64,000 bases of DNA from Streptomyces sp. NBC_00190 (lineage in GTDB: Bacteria > Actinomycetota > Actinomycetes > Streptomycetales > Streptomycetaceae), in assembly GCF_036203305.1 (NCBI RefSeq), contig NZ_CP108131.1, forward strand, positions 5,084,001 to 5,148,000, given 5' to 3'. This document shows, in pieces, positions 16,455 to 25,014 of the stretch. Within the stretch, counting starts at the first letter, position 1, and each line of letters opens with the position of its first letter. The notes under the pieces are model-generated. The model was given only the letters and a program-made list of their open reading frames with translations, had not been told where the DNA came from and ran no database searches. The position numbers and the translations under genes were made by a program.

Positions 16455-18374
16455 CTAGAGCTCCTCTTCGGCGAGGTACTTGACCAGCTCTTCCTTCTCG
16501 AAGAGCGCGAGCAGGTCGGGACGGATGGGGTCGGTGGAGACCCTGGTGAGCTCGATCCGGTCGGCCGCCGGATCCTTGGGCACCGGGTCCACCGGGCGGC
16601 ACAGCAGGTTCACCGGGCGCCAGCTCCGCTCCATCGCCGGGCAGTCCTCGCGGGTGTGCCCGCCCCGGCTCTCGGTGCGCTCCAGGGCCGCGCGGGCCAC
16701 GCACTCGCTGACCAGCAGCATGTTCCGCAGGTCGAGCGCCAGGTGCCAGCCCGGGTTGAACTGGCGGTGGCCCTCGACACCGGCCCGGGAGGCCCGTTCG
16801 CGCAGGCCGGCCAGCTTCTCCAGGGCCTCGCCCATCTCGCCCGCCCGGCGGATGATGCCGACCAGGTCGTTCATGGTCGTCTGGAGTTCCTGGTGGAGGG
16901 TGTACGGGTTCTCCGCGCCCTCGGCGGCGTGGAACGGGGCCAGCGCCTCCGCGGCGGCCGCGTCGATCTGCGCCTGGGAGACGGCCGGGCGCGCGGCGGG
17001 GGAGGCGGCGTGCTCCGCAGCGTGCAGCCCGGCCCGCCGGCCGAAGACCAGCAGGTCGGAGAGGGAGTTCCCGCCGAGCCGGTTCGAGCCGTGCATCCCG
17101 CCCGCGACCTCGCCCGCCGCGAACAGCCCCGGCACCCCGACGGTGGCCGCGGTCTCGGAGTCGACCGCGATCCCGCCCATCACGTAGTGGCAGGTCGGGC
17201 CGACCTCCATCGGCTCCGCCGTGATGTCCACGTCCGCCAGCTCCTTGAACTGGTGGTACATCGACGGGAGCCGCCGCTTGATCTTCTCGGCCGGCATCCG
17301 GGTGGACACGTCCAGGAAGACCCCGCCGTGCGGGGAGCCGCGGCCCGCCTTCACCTCGGAGTTGATGGCCCGGGCCACCTCGTCGCGCGGCAGCAGCTCG
17401 GGCGGACGCCGGTTGTGGTCCGGGTCCTCGTACCAGCGGTCGCCCTCCTCCTCCGACTCGGCGTACTTCTCCTTGAAGACGTCGGGGACGTAGTCGAACA
17501 TGAACCGTTTGCCCTCGGAGTTGCGCAGCACGCCGCCGTCGCCGCGGACCGACTCGGTGACGAGGATGCCCTTCACCGAAGGCGGCCAGACCATGCCCGT
17601 GGGGTGGAACTGGACGAACTCCATGTTCAGCAGCGGCGCACCCGCGAGCAGGGCCAGTGCGTGGCCGTCTCCCGTGTACTCCCAGGAGTTGGAGGTGGTC
17701 TTGAAGGACTTGCCGATCCCGCCCGTGGCCAGCACCACCGCCGGAGCCTCCAGGACGAAGAAGCGGCCGGACTCGCGCTCGTAGCAGAAGGTCCCCGAGA
17801 CCCTCTGCTCCGCGACGGAGCCGCTATGGGACTCAGTCTTCAAGACCCGGGTGACCGTGCACTCCTGGAAGACCTTGAGCCGGGCCTCGTAGTCCCCGTA
17901 CTCCTCGAAGTCCTCCTGCTGGAGGGCGACGATCTTCTGCTGGAGGGTGCGGATCAGCTCCAGGCCGGTGCGGTCGCCGACGTGCGCGAGACGCGGGTAC
18001 TCGTGGCCGCCGAAGTTGCGCTGGGAGATCTTCCCGTCGGGGGTGCGGTCGAAGAGCGCACCCCAGGTCTCCAGCTCCCAGACCCGGTCGGGGGCCTCCT
18101 TCGCGTGGAGTTCCGCCATCCGCCACTGGTTCAGGAACTTGCCGCCGCGCATGGTGTCGCGGAAGTGCACCTGCCAGCTGTCGCCCTCGTTGACGTTGCC
18201 CATGGAGGCGGCGATCCCGCCCTCCGCCATCACCGTGTGGGCCTTGCCGAAGAGGGACTTGCAGATCACGGCCGTACGGGCGCCGCGCTCGCGGGCCTCG
18301 ATCGCGGCCCGCAGCCCGGCGCCGCCCGCGCCGACCACCACCACGTCCCACTGCTGCCGTTCCACTTGAGCCAT
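16455..18374 (-). CDS. sdhA: succinate dehydrogenase/fumarate reductase flavoprotein
   Basis: A 639-residue catalytic subunit that oxidises succinate to fumarate. The dinucleotide fold is VVVVGAGGAGLRAA near residue 11; the covalent-FAD histidine is in GKAHTVMAEGG (about residue 46); substrate-binding motifs include QFHPTG and HYVMGGI, and the capping sequence GGMHGSNRLGGNSL is intact. It belongs to the Mycobacterium Sdh1 (Rv0248c) type, as I recall that family. The start is ATG 18374, one base after the sdhC stop. The sdhC-sdhA-sdhB order has nearly no spacing, indicating one operon. Confidence 0.95.
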   Translation of the reverse strand: MAQVERQQWDVVVVGAGGAGLRAAIEARERGARTAVICKSLFGKAHTVMAEGGIAASMGNVNEGDSWQVHFRDTMRGGKFLNQWRMAELHAKEAPDRVWELETWGALFDRTPDGKISQRNFGGHEYPRLAHVGDRTGLELIRTLQQKIVALQQEDFEEYGDYEARLKVFQECTVTRVLKTESHSGSVAEQRVSGTFCYERESGRFFVLEAPAVVLATGGIGKSFKTTSNSWEYTGDGHALALLAGAPLLNMEFVQFHPTGMVWPPSVKGILVTESVRGDGGVLRNSEGKRFMFDYVPDVFKEKYAESEEEGDRWYEDPDHNRRPPELLPRDEVARAINSEVKAGRGSPHGGVFLDVSTRMPAEKIKRRLPSMYHQFKELADVDITAEPMEVGPTCHYVMGGIAVDSETAATVGVPGLFAAGEVAGGMHGSNRLGGNSLSDLLVFGRRAGLHAAEHAASPAARPAVSQAQIDAAAAEALAPFHAAEGAENPYTLHQELQTTMNDLVGIIRRAGEMGEALEKLAGLRERASRAGVEGHRQFNPGWHLALDLRNMLLVSECVARAALERTESRGGHTREDCPAMERSWRPVNLLCRPVDPVPKDPAADRIELTRVSTDPIRPDLLALFEKEELVKYLAEEEL

Positions 18375-18375
18375 C

Positions 18376-19200
18376 TCAGAAGATCCTCGGGTCGGTGAAC
18401 GCGCCGGTGGCCAGCAGGTACACGTAGAAGTCGCACAGGGCCACGCTGACCAGGGAGGCCCACGCCAGTTGCATGTGGCGGGAGTTGAGCCGGCTGATCC
18501 AGCCCCACAGCCGGTAGCGCACCGGGTGCTTCGAGAAGTGCTTGAGCCGGCCGCCCATGATGTGGCGGCAGGAGTGGCAGGACAGCGTGTACGCCCAGAT
18601 CAGCGTGATGTTGACCAGGAACAGCAGCGTTCCGAGGCCCATGTGGCCCCACGCGTAGTGCTCGTCGCGGAAGGTCAGCACGGTGTCGTAGGTGAGGATG
18701 CCCGCGACCGGGACCGCCGCGTAGAAGAAGTACCGGTGCGCGTTCTGGAGGATCAGCGGGAAGCGGGTCTCGCCGGTGTACCTCGCGTGCGGTTCGGCGA
18801 CGGCGCAGGCGGGCGGCGAGGCCCAGAAGCCCCGGTAGTAGGCCTTGCGGTAGTAGTAGCAGGTCAGCCGGAAGCCGAGCGGGAAGACCAGGATCAGCAG
18901 CGCGGGGGACAGGCCCCACCAGCTGCCGAAGAGGTCCCAGTTGGGGCCGCCGCGCATCTCCTGGCAGTTCTCCGCGAGACACGGGGAGTAGAAGGGGGAG
19001 ACGTACGGGGCCGCGTAGTAGTCGGCGTTCGCGAAGGCCCGCCAGGTCGAGTAGACGATGAAGGCGAGCAGCCCGGCCGCGGTGACGGCGGGGGCCAGCC
19101 ACCACCGGTCGGTACGCAGGTGCCGGGCAGTGATCGCGGCCCGGGAGGCGTCGTGGACGCCGCCGGGCCGCTGCTGGGGTGGTTGTGTGCCTGTGGCCAA
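18376..19200 (-). CDS. sdhC: succinate dehydrogenase membrane anchor (Sdh1 type)
   Basis: A 274-residue membrane protein with five hydrophobic segments (about 34-55, 97-117, 156-177, 186-207 and 243-266). It replaces the usual SdhC/SdhD pair and matches the single-anchor type found in mycobacterial Sdh1 (Rv0249c, from memory). Near the end of segment four lies SCHSCRH, with C208, H209, C211 and H213. A two-Cys two-His set in this position is what a membrane Rieske-like cluster would need. Additional conserved aromatic and basic residues are in CYYYRKAYYR (114-123). Start is TTG 19200 with GGAG six bases upstream. Confidence 0.85.
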   Translation of the reverse strand: MATGTQPPQQRPGGVHDASRAAITARHLRTDRWWLAPAVTAAGLLAFIVYSTWRAFANADYYAAPYVSPFYSPCLAENCQEMRGGPNWDLFGSWWGLSPALLILVFPLGFRLTCYYYRKAYYRGFWASPPACAVAEPHARYTGETRFPLILQNAHRYFFYAAVPVAGILTYDTVLTFRDEHYAWGHMGLGTLLFLVNITLIWAYTLSCHSCRHIMGGRLKHFSKHPVRYRLWGWISRLNSRHMQLAWASLVSVALCDFYVYLLATGAFTDPRIF

Positions 19201-19238
19201 AGGGGACTCCGGGAGGAGTGATGAGGGGTGGCCCAGGA

Positions 19239-19265
19239 GGCCCGGCCGCCTCGGGCGGCCGGGCC
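19239..19265 (-). other. hairpin between the coiled-coil gene and sdhC
   Basis: GGCCCGGCCGCC and GGCGGCCGGGCC form a 12-base stem with a 3-base loop, 39 bases before the sdhC start. It may be an attenuator or an mRNA processing point between the small upstream gene and the sdh genes. Confidence 0.45.
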
Positions 19266-19324
19266 AGATGGGGGAGCGGGTCGTACGGCTGGAGCGGTGT
19301 ACGGCTGGGGCGGGGCGCCCGGCG

Positions 19325-19546
19325 TCAGGGGGCGTGGCGGTCGCGCGCGCCCAGGCCCTCGTCGTCGGTGTCCGTCCACAGCGCGGTGTCGTACGGCGTG
19401 TCCGGGATGGTCACCATCCGGGACGGATCCGGCGCGCCCGACGACGTCGGCTTCTGCCGCTTCGCCTGCTGTTCCAGCTGCTCGACCTTGCGCGTCAGGT
19501 CGTCCAGGTTGCGCCGTACGGCACTCAGATCGTCTTGCAGGGACAT
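19325..19546 (-). CDS. small coiled-coil protein upstream of sdhC
   Basis: A 73-residue protein beginning MSLQDDLSAVRRNLDDLTRK, a heptad-like coiled coil (about 3-32), then a polar tail with TIPDTPYDTALWTDTDDEG. There is no signal or membrane segment. Start ATG 19546; the upstream bases GTGAGGGCAAATC give a weak ribosome site. It lies 124 bases upstream of sdhC on the same strand. I do not recognise a named family. The composition is gene-like and the acidic tail is conserved-looking, so I take it as real. Confidence 0.6.
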   Translation of the reverse strand: MSLQDDLSAVRRNLDDLTRKVEQLEQQAKRQKPTSSGAPDPSRMVTIPDTPYDTALWTDTDDEGLGARDRHAP

Positions 19547-19892
19547 GATTTGCCCTCACTTCCGCAGGTGCGGTGGCAACGCTCATGTGCGCCTGCGAGT
19601 GTCGCGCCTCACGTCCCCGGTTGTGAAGGGACGTGCAGCGATTGCGGGCGCGCAGGCGTGAACTGTGCGCCCCTCCCTGGACCCCATTGTCATCCCTCTT
19701 CCGAGGGAATGCCTGTTTGCCGCGCAAGCCGGATTGGTCCGCACGGGTGGGGTTCGCGGCGTGGCGCGAGGCGGCTGCGGGGGGTGCGGCGGGCGGTCGA
19801 TTTCAGTGGGTTCCGGCAACCGGTGTGATCAGCTCCATATACCGCCGAACGTGATCATGCTTCCCCCACGCCCCGCCCCGGAGGTACCACCC
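19547..19892. other. 346-base divergent intergenic region
   Basis: This region separates the coiled-coil/sdh transcripts (minus) from the LpqW-like gene (plus) and must hold both promoters. I see no clear TTGACA/TATAAT pair. Two GTGATCA copies occur 26 bases apart, at 19825-19831 and 19851-19857. The ribosome site GGAGGT of the plus gene is at 19880-19885. Confidence 0.4.
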
Positions 19893-22295
19893 ATGTCCCA
19901 GAGAAGGCGCAGGTCCTTGGCGCTTCTGACCTCGGGAGTCCTCGCACTGCCGCTCCTCACGGGCTGCGGCGCGGGTGACGACGAGGGCGGTCCGGTCGCC
20001 GCCGGACAGGACATCGCCGCGACCGCCCGCGACAAGGTCGCCGACGGGGGTGTCCTGCGGTGGGCGGTGGACGCCCTCCCGCAGACGCTGAACACCTTCC
20101 AGGCCGACGCGGACGCCACCACCAACCGGATCGCCGCGGCCGTGCTGCCGCAGCTGTTCGTGATGGACGCCAAGGGGCGGCCGGTGGCCAATCCCGACTA
20201 CCTGGAGAAGGCCGAGGTCGTCGAGCGGGAGCCCAAGCAGGTCGTCCTGTACAAGCTGAACCAGCAGGCGGTGTGGAGCGACGGCCGCGAGATCGGCGCC
20301 CCCGACTTCGTCGCGCAGTGGCGGGCCCTGAACGGCAAGGATTCGGCGTACTGGACCGCGCGCAACGCCGGCTACGAGCGGATCGAGAAGATCGAGCGGG
20401 GCAAGACCGACCTGGAGGTCAAGGTCACCTTCGCCAAGCCGTACGCGGACTGGCGCTCCCTCTTCAGCCCCCTCTACCCCAAGCAGGTCACCGGCGCCCC
20501 GGACGCCTTCAACGAGGGGGCCCGCGGCACCCTCAAGGTCACCGCCGGCCCCTTCGGCCTCGGGGCGATCGACAAGAAGACCGGCACCGTCGCCCTGAAC
20601 CGCAATCCGCGCTGGTGGGGCCGGCCGGCCAAGCTGGACACCCTGGTCCTGACGGCGGTGCCCCGGGCGGAGCGCCCGGCCGCGCTGGCCGCTGGCAAGC
20701 TCGACATGGCGGAGATCGACCGTACCGGCGCCGACCGGATCGCACTCGCCCTCCGGGATGCGAAGAAGAAGCAGGGCGCGAGCGGCGCGGGAGCGGCCGA
20801 CGCGGGCGCGGGCGGAGCCCCGGCCCACGGCCCCGGCGCCTCGATGACGGCCGCGCAGGCCACCCTGTCGTGGGCGATCGCCTTCGGCACGGACGAGGAC
20901 AAGGCCCAGGCGGAGAGGGAGACCCGCCAGAAGCACGCCGAGGCGGTCAGCCGGTACGCCGACGAGCAGGAGGCCCTGCGGACCTTCACCGTCCGCAAGT
21001 CCCTGGAGCCGGCCTACACGCAGCTCGCGATGAACGGCTCCGGCGGCCCGCTGGCCGACGAGCGGGTCCGCCGGGCGGTGGCCCGGGTGCTGGACCGCAA
21101 GGAGCTGGCCGAGATCGTACTGAAGCCGCTGGGCCTGCCCGCGAAGCCGGTCGGCAGCCACGTGGCACTGGCCGGGCAGCGGGCGTACGCCGACAACAGC
21201 GAGGCCCTCGGCGGCCAGGACGCCAAGGCTGCCCAGGCCCTCCTCGCGGACGCGGGCTGGCGCCGGGGCGGCAAGCTCACCGAGCCGCCGGGCGCGAAGG
21301 CCGGCCCGGAGAGCGCGCCGCAGGACGACGGGAAGACCCCGTCGGGCCCCGGCACCGGCAACGACGGCCTCTACATCGTGGGCCAGGACGACGAGCGCAA
21401 CGGCGACCACGGCGGCGCACATGGCAGCCGCCCCGAGGGGCACAGCGGCGACGGCGCCCTTCCCGAGGGCGCGGCCTACGGCCCCGACGGCGAGATCGCC
21501 GACGCCGACCGGTCCGCCCGGGACGCCGCGGAGGACGACCGGTTCTCCCCGGTGCTGGCCCCCGCGCCGTTCGCGGAAGGGCAGGAGGCGGCCCTGCGGG
21601 CCCAGGCCGCCGCCGCGGGAGCCGTCGAGGACGGCAAGCACAGCCCGGCCCGCGACGGCGCGGCGGGGGAGCCCGCCGAGCCCGCGAAGGGCTCCGCGCC
21701 CCCGGCCAAGCAGGCCGTACGGACCTCCGGCTCCATGCTGGCGAAGGACGGCAAGGCGCTCAGCCTGCGCTTCGTCCTGCCGACGGGCCCCGGATCGGAG
21801 TCCCTGCGGACGGTCGGCGAGCGGATCGCCGCGATGCTCAAGAAGATCGGCGTGAACACCGAGATCACCAAGGTCGCCGACGAGAGCTTCTTCAAGGACC
21901 ACATTGCCTCGGGCCAGTACGACCTGGCCCTCTACTCCTGGCCGGCGACCGCCTACCCGGCCACCGACGCCCGGCCGATCTTCGCCAAGCCGGAGCCGGC
22001 CGCGGACGGCTCGCTCCTCGTCGAACAGAACTACACACGGGTCGGCACCGACCACATCGACCAGCTCTTCGACCAGGCGGCCGGCGAGCTGGACGAGGAG
22101 CAGTCCCGCGAGCTGATGCGCAAGGCGGACGCCCGGATCTGGGCGGCCGCGGGCTCCGTCCCGCTCTACCAGCGCCCGGAGCTGGTGGCCGTCAAGCCGG
22201 CCCTGGTCAACGCGGGGGCCTTCGGGCTCGGGGCTCCCCGCTTCCAGGACATCGGCTGGAAGAAGCCCCCGACCGCCAAGGACAAGAAGAAGTGA
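19893..22295 (+). CDS. LpqW-like lipoprotein, SBP_bac_5 family, with long insert
   Basis: An 800-residue lipoprotein with signal MSQRRRRSLALLTSGVLALP and lipobox LLTGC (C25). It has the fold of family-5 solute-binding proteins, with VLRWAVDALPQTLNTFQADA at the start, FVAQWRAL in the middle and SFFKDHIASGQYDLAL near the end. Its position next to typA matches M. tuberculosis LpqW (Rv1166), which controls mannolipid synthesis rather than solute uptake, as I recall. No permease or ATPase is adjacent. Residues about 460-610 are an inserted Gly/Pro/Asp/Glu-rich, probably disordered stretch, and 288-315 is another. Start ATG 19893 has GGAGGT. Confidence 0.75.
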   Translation: MSQRRRRSLALLTSGVLALPLLTGCGAGDDEGGPVAAGQDIAATARDKVADGGVLRWAVDALPQTLNTFQADADATTNRIAAAVLPQLFVMDAKGRPVANPDYLEKAEVVEREPKQVVLYKLNQQAVWSDGREIGAPDFVAQWRALNGKDSAYWTARNAGYERIEKIERGKTDLEVKVTFAKPYADWRSLFSPLYPKQVTGAPDAFNEGARGTLKVTAGPFGLGAIDKKTGTVALNRNPRWWGRPAKLDTLVLTAVPRAERPAALAAGKLDMAEIDRTGADRIALALRDAKKKQGASGAGAADAGAGGAPAHGPGASMTAAQATLSWAIAFGTDEDKAQAERETRQKHAEAVSRYADEQEALRTFTVRKSLEPAYTQLAMNGSGGPLADERVRRAVARVLDRKELAEIVLKPLGLPAKPVGSHVALAGQRAYADNSEALGGQDAKAAQALLADAGWRRGGKLTEPPGAKAGPESAPQDDGKTPSGPGTGNDGLYIVGQDDERNGDHGGAHGSRPEGHSGDGALPEGAAYGPDGEIADADRSARDAAEDDRFSPVLAPAPFAEGQEAALRAQAAAAGAVEDGKHSPARDGAAGEPAEPAKGSAPPAKQAVRTSGSMLAKDGKALSLRFVLPTGPGSESLRTVGERIAAMLKKIGVNTEITKVADESFFKDHIASGQYDLALYSWPATAYPATDARPIFAKPEPAADGSLLVEQNYTRVGTDHIDQLFDQAAGELDEEQSRELMRKADARIWAAAGSVPLYQRPELVAVKPALVNAGAFGLGAPRFQDIGWKKPPTAKDKKK

Positions 22296-22656
22296 CGCGA
22301 GGAGGAGCGGCGCGAGGAGGAGAGCAGGAGAAGATGTGGTGACAAAGGGGTGCCTGTCAGGTTGACCCCGGGATCCCAAGCTCAGATGTGACTCAAGTCG
22401 CTTGCCCGCCGGATCCCCCGGCGGGCAAGGTCATGGACACCCGTTGACCCGCATGAATACAGGCAGGACGGGCGGCCGGTGCACCCCACATCGCACCCGG
22501 CCTCCCTCATTCGTCCGGCCTCTTGACAGACCCCCGGCAGGCGGTTCCCGCCACGCGACGTACCATGGGGTAAGGCCGTGGCAGGTTTTCGCCCGGCCGA
22601 GGCGAGCGTGCCGGACCGTACGCGACGCCATCCACTATCCCGGGAGAAGCGCCGAA
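22296..22656. other. 361-base intergenic region before typA
   Basis: It begins with an unusual run of GAGGAGGAGC-like repeats (22304-22336), then the terminator at 22401-22429. A TTGACA lies at 22523-22528 but no -10 appears at 16-19 bases. The region must also hold the typA promoter. I see no gene. Confidence 0.45.
22401..22429 (+). terminator. hairpin terminator after the LpqW-like gene
   Basis: CTTGCCCGCCGG and CCGGCGGGCAAG form a perfect 12-base stem with a 5-base loop, 105 bases after the stop codon. Confidence 0.75.
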
Positions 22657-24561
22657 GTGCCCACGCGCCACGACATCCGTAACGTCGCCATCGTCGCCCA
22701 CGTCGACCATGGCAAGACGACCATCGTCGATGCCATGCTCAAGCAGGCCGGTGCCTTCGCCGCCCACCAGCACCTCGACGACCGCATGATGGACTCGAAC
22801 GACCTGGAGCGTGAGAAGGGCATCACGATCCTCGCCAAGAACACGGCGGTGAAGTATCACCCCAAGGACGGCGGGGCCCCGATCACGATCAACATCATCG
22901 ACACCCCCGGCCACGCCGACTTCGGTGGTGAGGTCGAGCGCGGTCTGTCGATGGTGGACGCCGTCGTTCTGCTGGTGGACGCCTCCGAGGGTCCGCTGCC
23001 CCAGACCCGCTTCGTCCTGCGCAAGGCCCTGCAGGCGAACATGCCGGTCATCCTCTGCATCAACAAGACGGACCGGCCGGACTCCCGGATCGACGAGGTC
23101 GTCAACGACACGTACGACCTCTTCCTGGACCTGGACGCCACCGAGGACCAGATCGAGTTCCCGATCGTCTACGCCTGCGGCCGTGACGGCGTCGCCTCGC
23201 TGACCAAGCCGGAGGACGGCACCGTCCCCCCGGACAGCGACAGCCTGGAGCCGTTCTTCTCCACCATCCTGGAGCACGTCCCCGCCCCGGTGTACGACGA
23301 GGAGGCCCCCCTCCAGGCCCACGTCACCAACCTGGACGCCGACAACTTCCTCGGCCGCATCGCGCTGCTCCGCGTCGAGCAGGGCGAGCTGCGCAAGGGC
23401 CAGACCGTCGCGTGGATCAAGCGTGACGGCACCATGTCGAACGTCCGCATCACCGAGCTGATGATGACCGAGGCGCTCACCCGCAAGCCGGCCGAGGTGG
23501 CGGGTCCCGGTGACATCTGCGCCGTCGCCGGTATCCCCGACATCATGATCGGCGAGACCCTGGCCGACCCGGAGAACCCGATCGCGCTCCCGCTGATCTC
23601 GGTCGACGAGCCGGCGATCTCCATGACCATCGGTACGAACACCTCCCCGATGGTCGGCCGCGGCGGCAGCGGCAAGGGCGCGGACGCCAAGTCCGCGGTC
23701 AAGGACCGCAAGGTCACCGCCCGCCAGGTCAAGGACCGTCTGGACCGCGAGCTGGTCGGCAACGTCTCGCTGCGCGTGCTGGACACCGAGCGCCCGGACG
23801 CCTGGGAGGTCCAGGGCCGTGGTGAGCTCGCGCTCGCCATCCTGGTCGAGCAGATGCGCCGCGAGGGCTTCGAGCTGACCATCGGCAAGCCGCAGGTGGT
23901 CACGCAGGAGATCGACGGCAAGGTGCACGAGCCGGTCGAGCGCATGACGGTCGACGTCCCCGAGGAGCACATGGGCGCGGTCACGCAGCTCATGGGCGTC
24001 CGCAAGGGCCGCATGGACAACATGTCGAACCACGGCTCCGGCTGGGTCCGCATGGAGTTCGTCGTCCCGTCGCGCGGTCTCATCGGCTTCCGTACGGAGT
24101 TCCTGACGAACACCCGCGGTACCGGTATCGCCCACTCGATCCACGAGGGCCACGAGCCGTGGTTCGGCCAGCTGGTGACCCGTAACAACGGTTCGCTGGT
24201 CGCGGACCGCGCGGGTTCGGTCACACCGTTCGCGATGATCAACCTGCAGGAGCGCGGCGTCCTGTTCACCGACCCCGGCACCGAGGTGTACGAGGGCATG
24301 ATCGTCGGCGAGAACTCGCGCGCCGACGACATGGACGTGAACATCACCAAGGAGAAGAAGCTCACCAACATGCGTGCGGCTTCCGCGGACAACACCGAGA
24401 ACGTGGTGCCGCCGCGCAAGCTCTCCCTGGAGCAGTCCCTGGAGTTCTGCCGCGACGACGAGTGCGTCGAGGTGACCCCCGAGGCCGTCCGCATCCGCAA
24501 GGTCGTCCTGGACCAGAAGGAGCGCTCGCGCACCGCGTCGCGCGCCAAGTCCGCCAAGTAG
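22657..24561 (+). CDS. typA: ribosome-binding GTPase TypA/BipA
   Basis: A 634-residue translational GTPase. G1 is AHVDHGKTT (about 14-22), with DTPGHADFGGE for G3 and NKTDRPD for G4, followed by domain II and the C-terminal GQLVTRNNGSLVAD-type TypA-specific region. BipA/TypA binds the ribosome at the EF-G site and aids assembly and stress growth. I chose GTG 22657, preceded by GGGAGA, which gives MPTRHDIRNVAIVAHVDHGK; the longer frame upstream is not supported. A strong terminator follows. The pairing with the LpqW-like gene is also seen in mycobacteria, from memory. Confidence 0.95.
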   Translation: MPTRHDIRNVAIVAHVDHGKTTIVDAMLKQAGAFAAHQHLDDRMMDSNDLEREKGITILAKNTAVKYHPKDGGAPITINIIDTPGHADFGGEVERGLSMVDAVVLLVDASEGPLPQTRFVLRKALQANMPVILCINKTDRPDSRIDEVVNDTYDLFLDLDATEDQIEFPIVYACGRDGVASLTKPEDGTVPPDSDSLEPFFSTILEHVPAPVYDEEAPLQAHVTNLDADNFLGRIALLRVEQGELRKGQTVAWIKRDGTMSNVRITELMMTEALTRKPAEVAGPGDICAVAGIPDIMIGETLADPENPIALPLISVDEPAISMTIGTNTSPMVGRGGSGKGADAKSAVKDRKVTARQVKDRLDRELVGNVSLRVLDTERPDAWEVQGRGELALAILVEQMRREGFELTIGKPQVVTQEIDGKVHEPVERMTVDVPEEHMGAVTQLMGVRKGRMDNMSNHGSGWVRMEFVVPSRGLIGFRTEFLTNTRGTGIAHSIHEGHEPWFGQLVTRNNGSLVADRAGSVTPFAMINLQERGVLFTDPGTEVYEGMIVGENSRADDMDVNITKEKKLTNMRAASADNTENVVPPRKLSLEQSLEFCRDDECVEVTPEAVRIRKVVLDQKERSRTASRAKSAK

Positions 24562-24626
24562 TACCCTGCCGAGCCCGGTCGCCGCTCGCGCGGTGACCTT
24601 CTCGGTCGCACAGCCGTAGTACGCAA

Positions 24627-24665
24627 CAGCCCCTCCCGTCACGGAGTCCGTGACGGGAGGGGCTG
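24627..24665. terminator. 19-base perfect hairpin terminator after typA
   Basis: CAGCCCCTCCCGTCACGGA (24627-24645) and its exact reverse complement (24647-24665) are separated by one base, so the RNA loop forms from the innermost pairs. The element starts 65 bases after the typA stop. Confidence 0.85.
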
Positions 24666-24822
24666 TTCGCGTCTGTCAAGCGGATTTTTGTGTTCAGGTG
24701 TCCGCATACCGACCGTGACACTCCGGAAGGTGAGCTAACCGTCCGTTTCGCACGTGTCTGTCTCCTATCCGTTTGTCCGGATTTCGGGTTTTCGGCCTGG
24801 GGTGATGTTGTGAAAACGAGAC

Positions 24823-24832
24823 CACTTAAGTG
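24823..24832. promoter_or_regulatory. CACTTAAGTG palindrome upstream of the first ABC operon
   Basis: A ten-base perfect palindrome within the slightly longer imperfect ACCACTTAAGTGTGGT. It is AT-rich in a GC-rich genome and lies in the promoter region of the first oligopeptide operon. An operator is possible. Confidence 0.35.
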
Positions 24833-25014
24833 TGGTTTACGGTCTAAGAGTCCCTGAGGATGGCTCCATTGAGCTCGGGTCAATGGGTCACGCGCTGTGG
24901 GGAGCGCCGACTCACGAGCACACTCGGGACACCGTTCCTAATCGCCGTCAGGGGTGTCGGCGAAACGTATCGGTGTCCTTCACATCTGACAGTGGACTCA
25001 TGAGGAGGAAACCC

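Larger units (their letters stand above)
24562..25014. other. 453-base region between typA and the first peptide transporter operon
   Basis: After the typA terminator (24627-24665), about 350 bases contain no convincing gene. They hold CACTTAAGTG (24823-24832), the only AT-rich palindrome here, roughly 190 bases before the lipoprotein start. I cannot assign a -35/-10 pair. The ribosome site GAGGAGGAA lies at 25002-25010. Confidence 0.45.

Noticed and set aside
16453..16704. A longer sdhB beginning at 16704
   Set aside because: The 84 extra codons are a Pro/Gly/Arg-rich shadow of the sdhA end, and MSTYDASF at 16452 is the normal start.
22523..22528. TTGACA as the typA -35 box
   Set aside because: No TATAAT-like hexamer occurs at 16-19 bases; the next candidate, TACCAT, is 32 bases away.
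22507..24642. A 711-codon antisense open frame under typA
   Set aside because: Same type of high-GC shadow, without family motifs.
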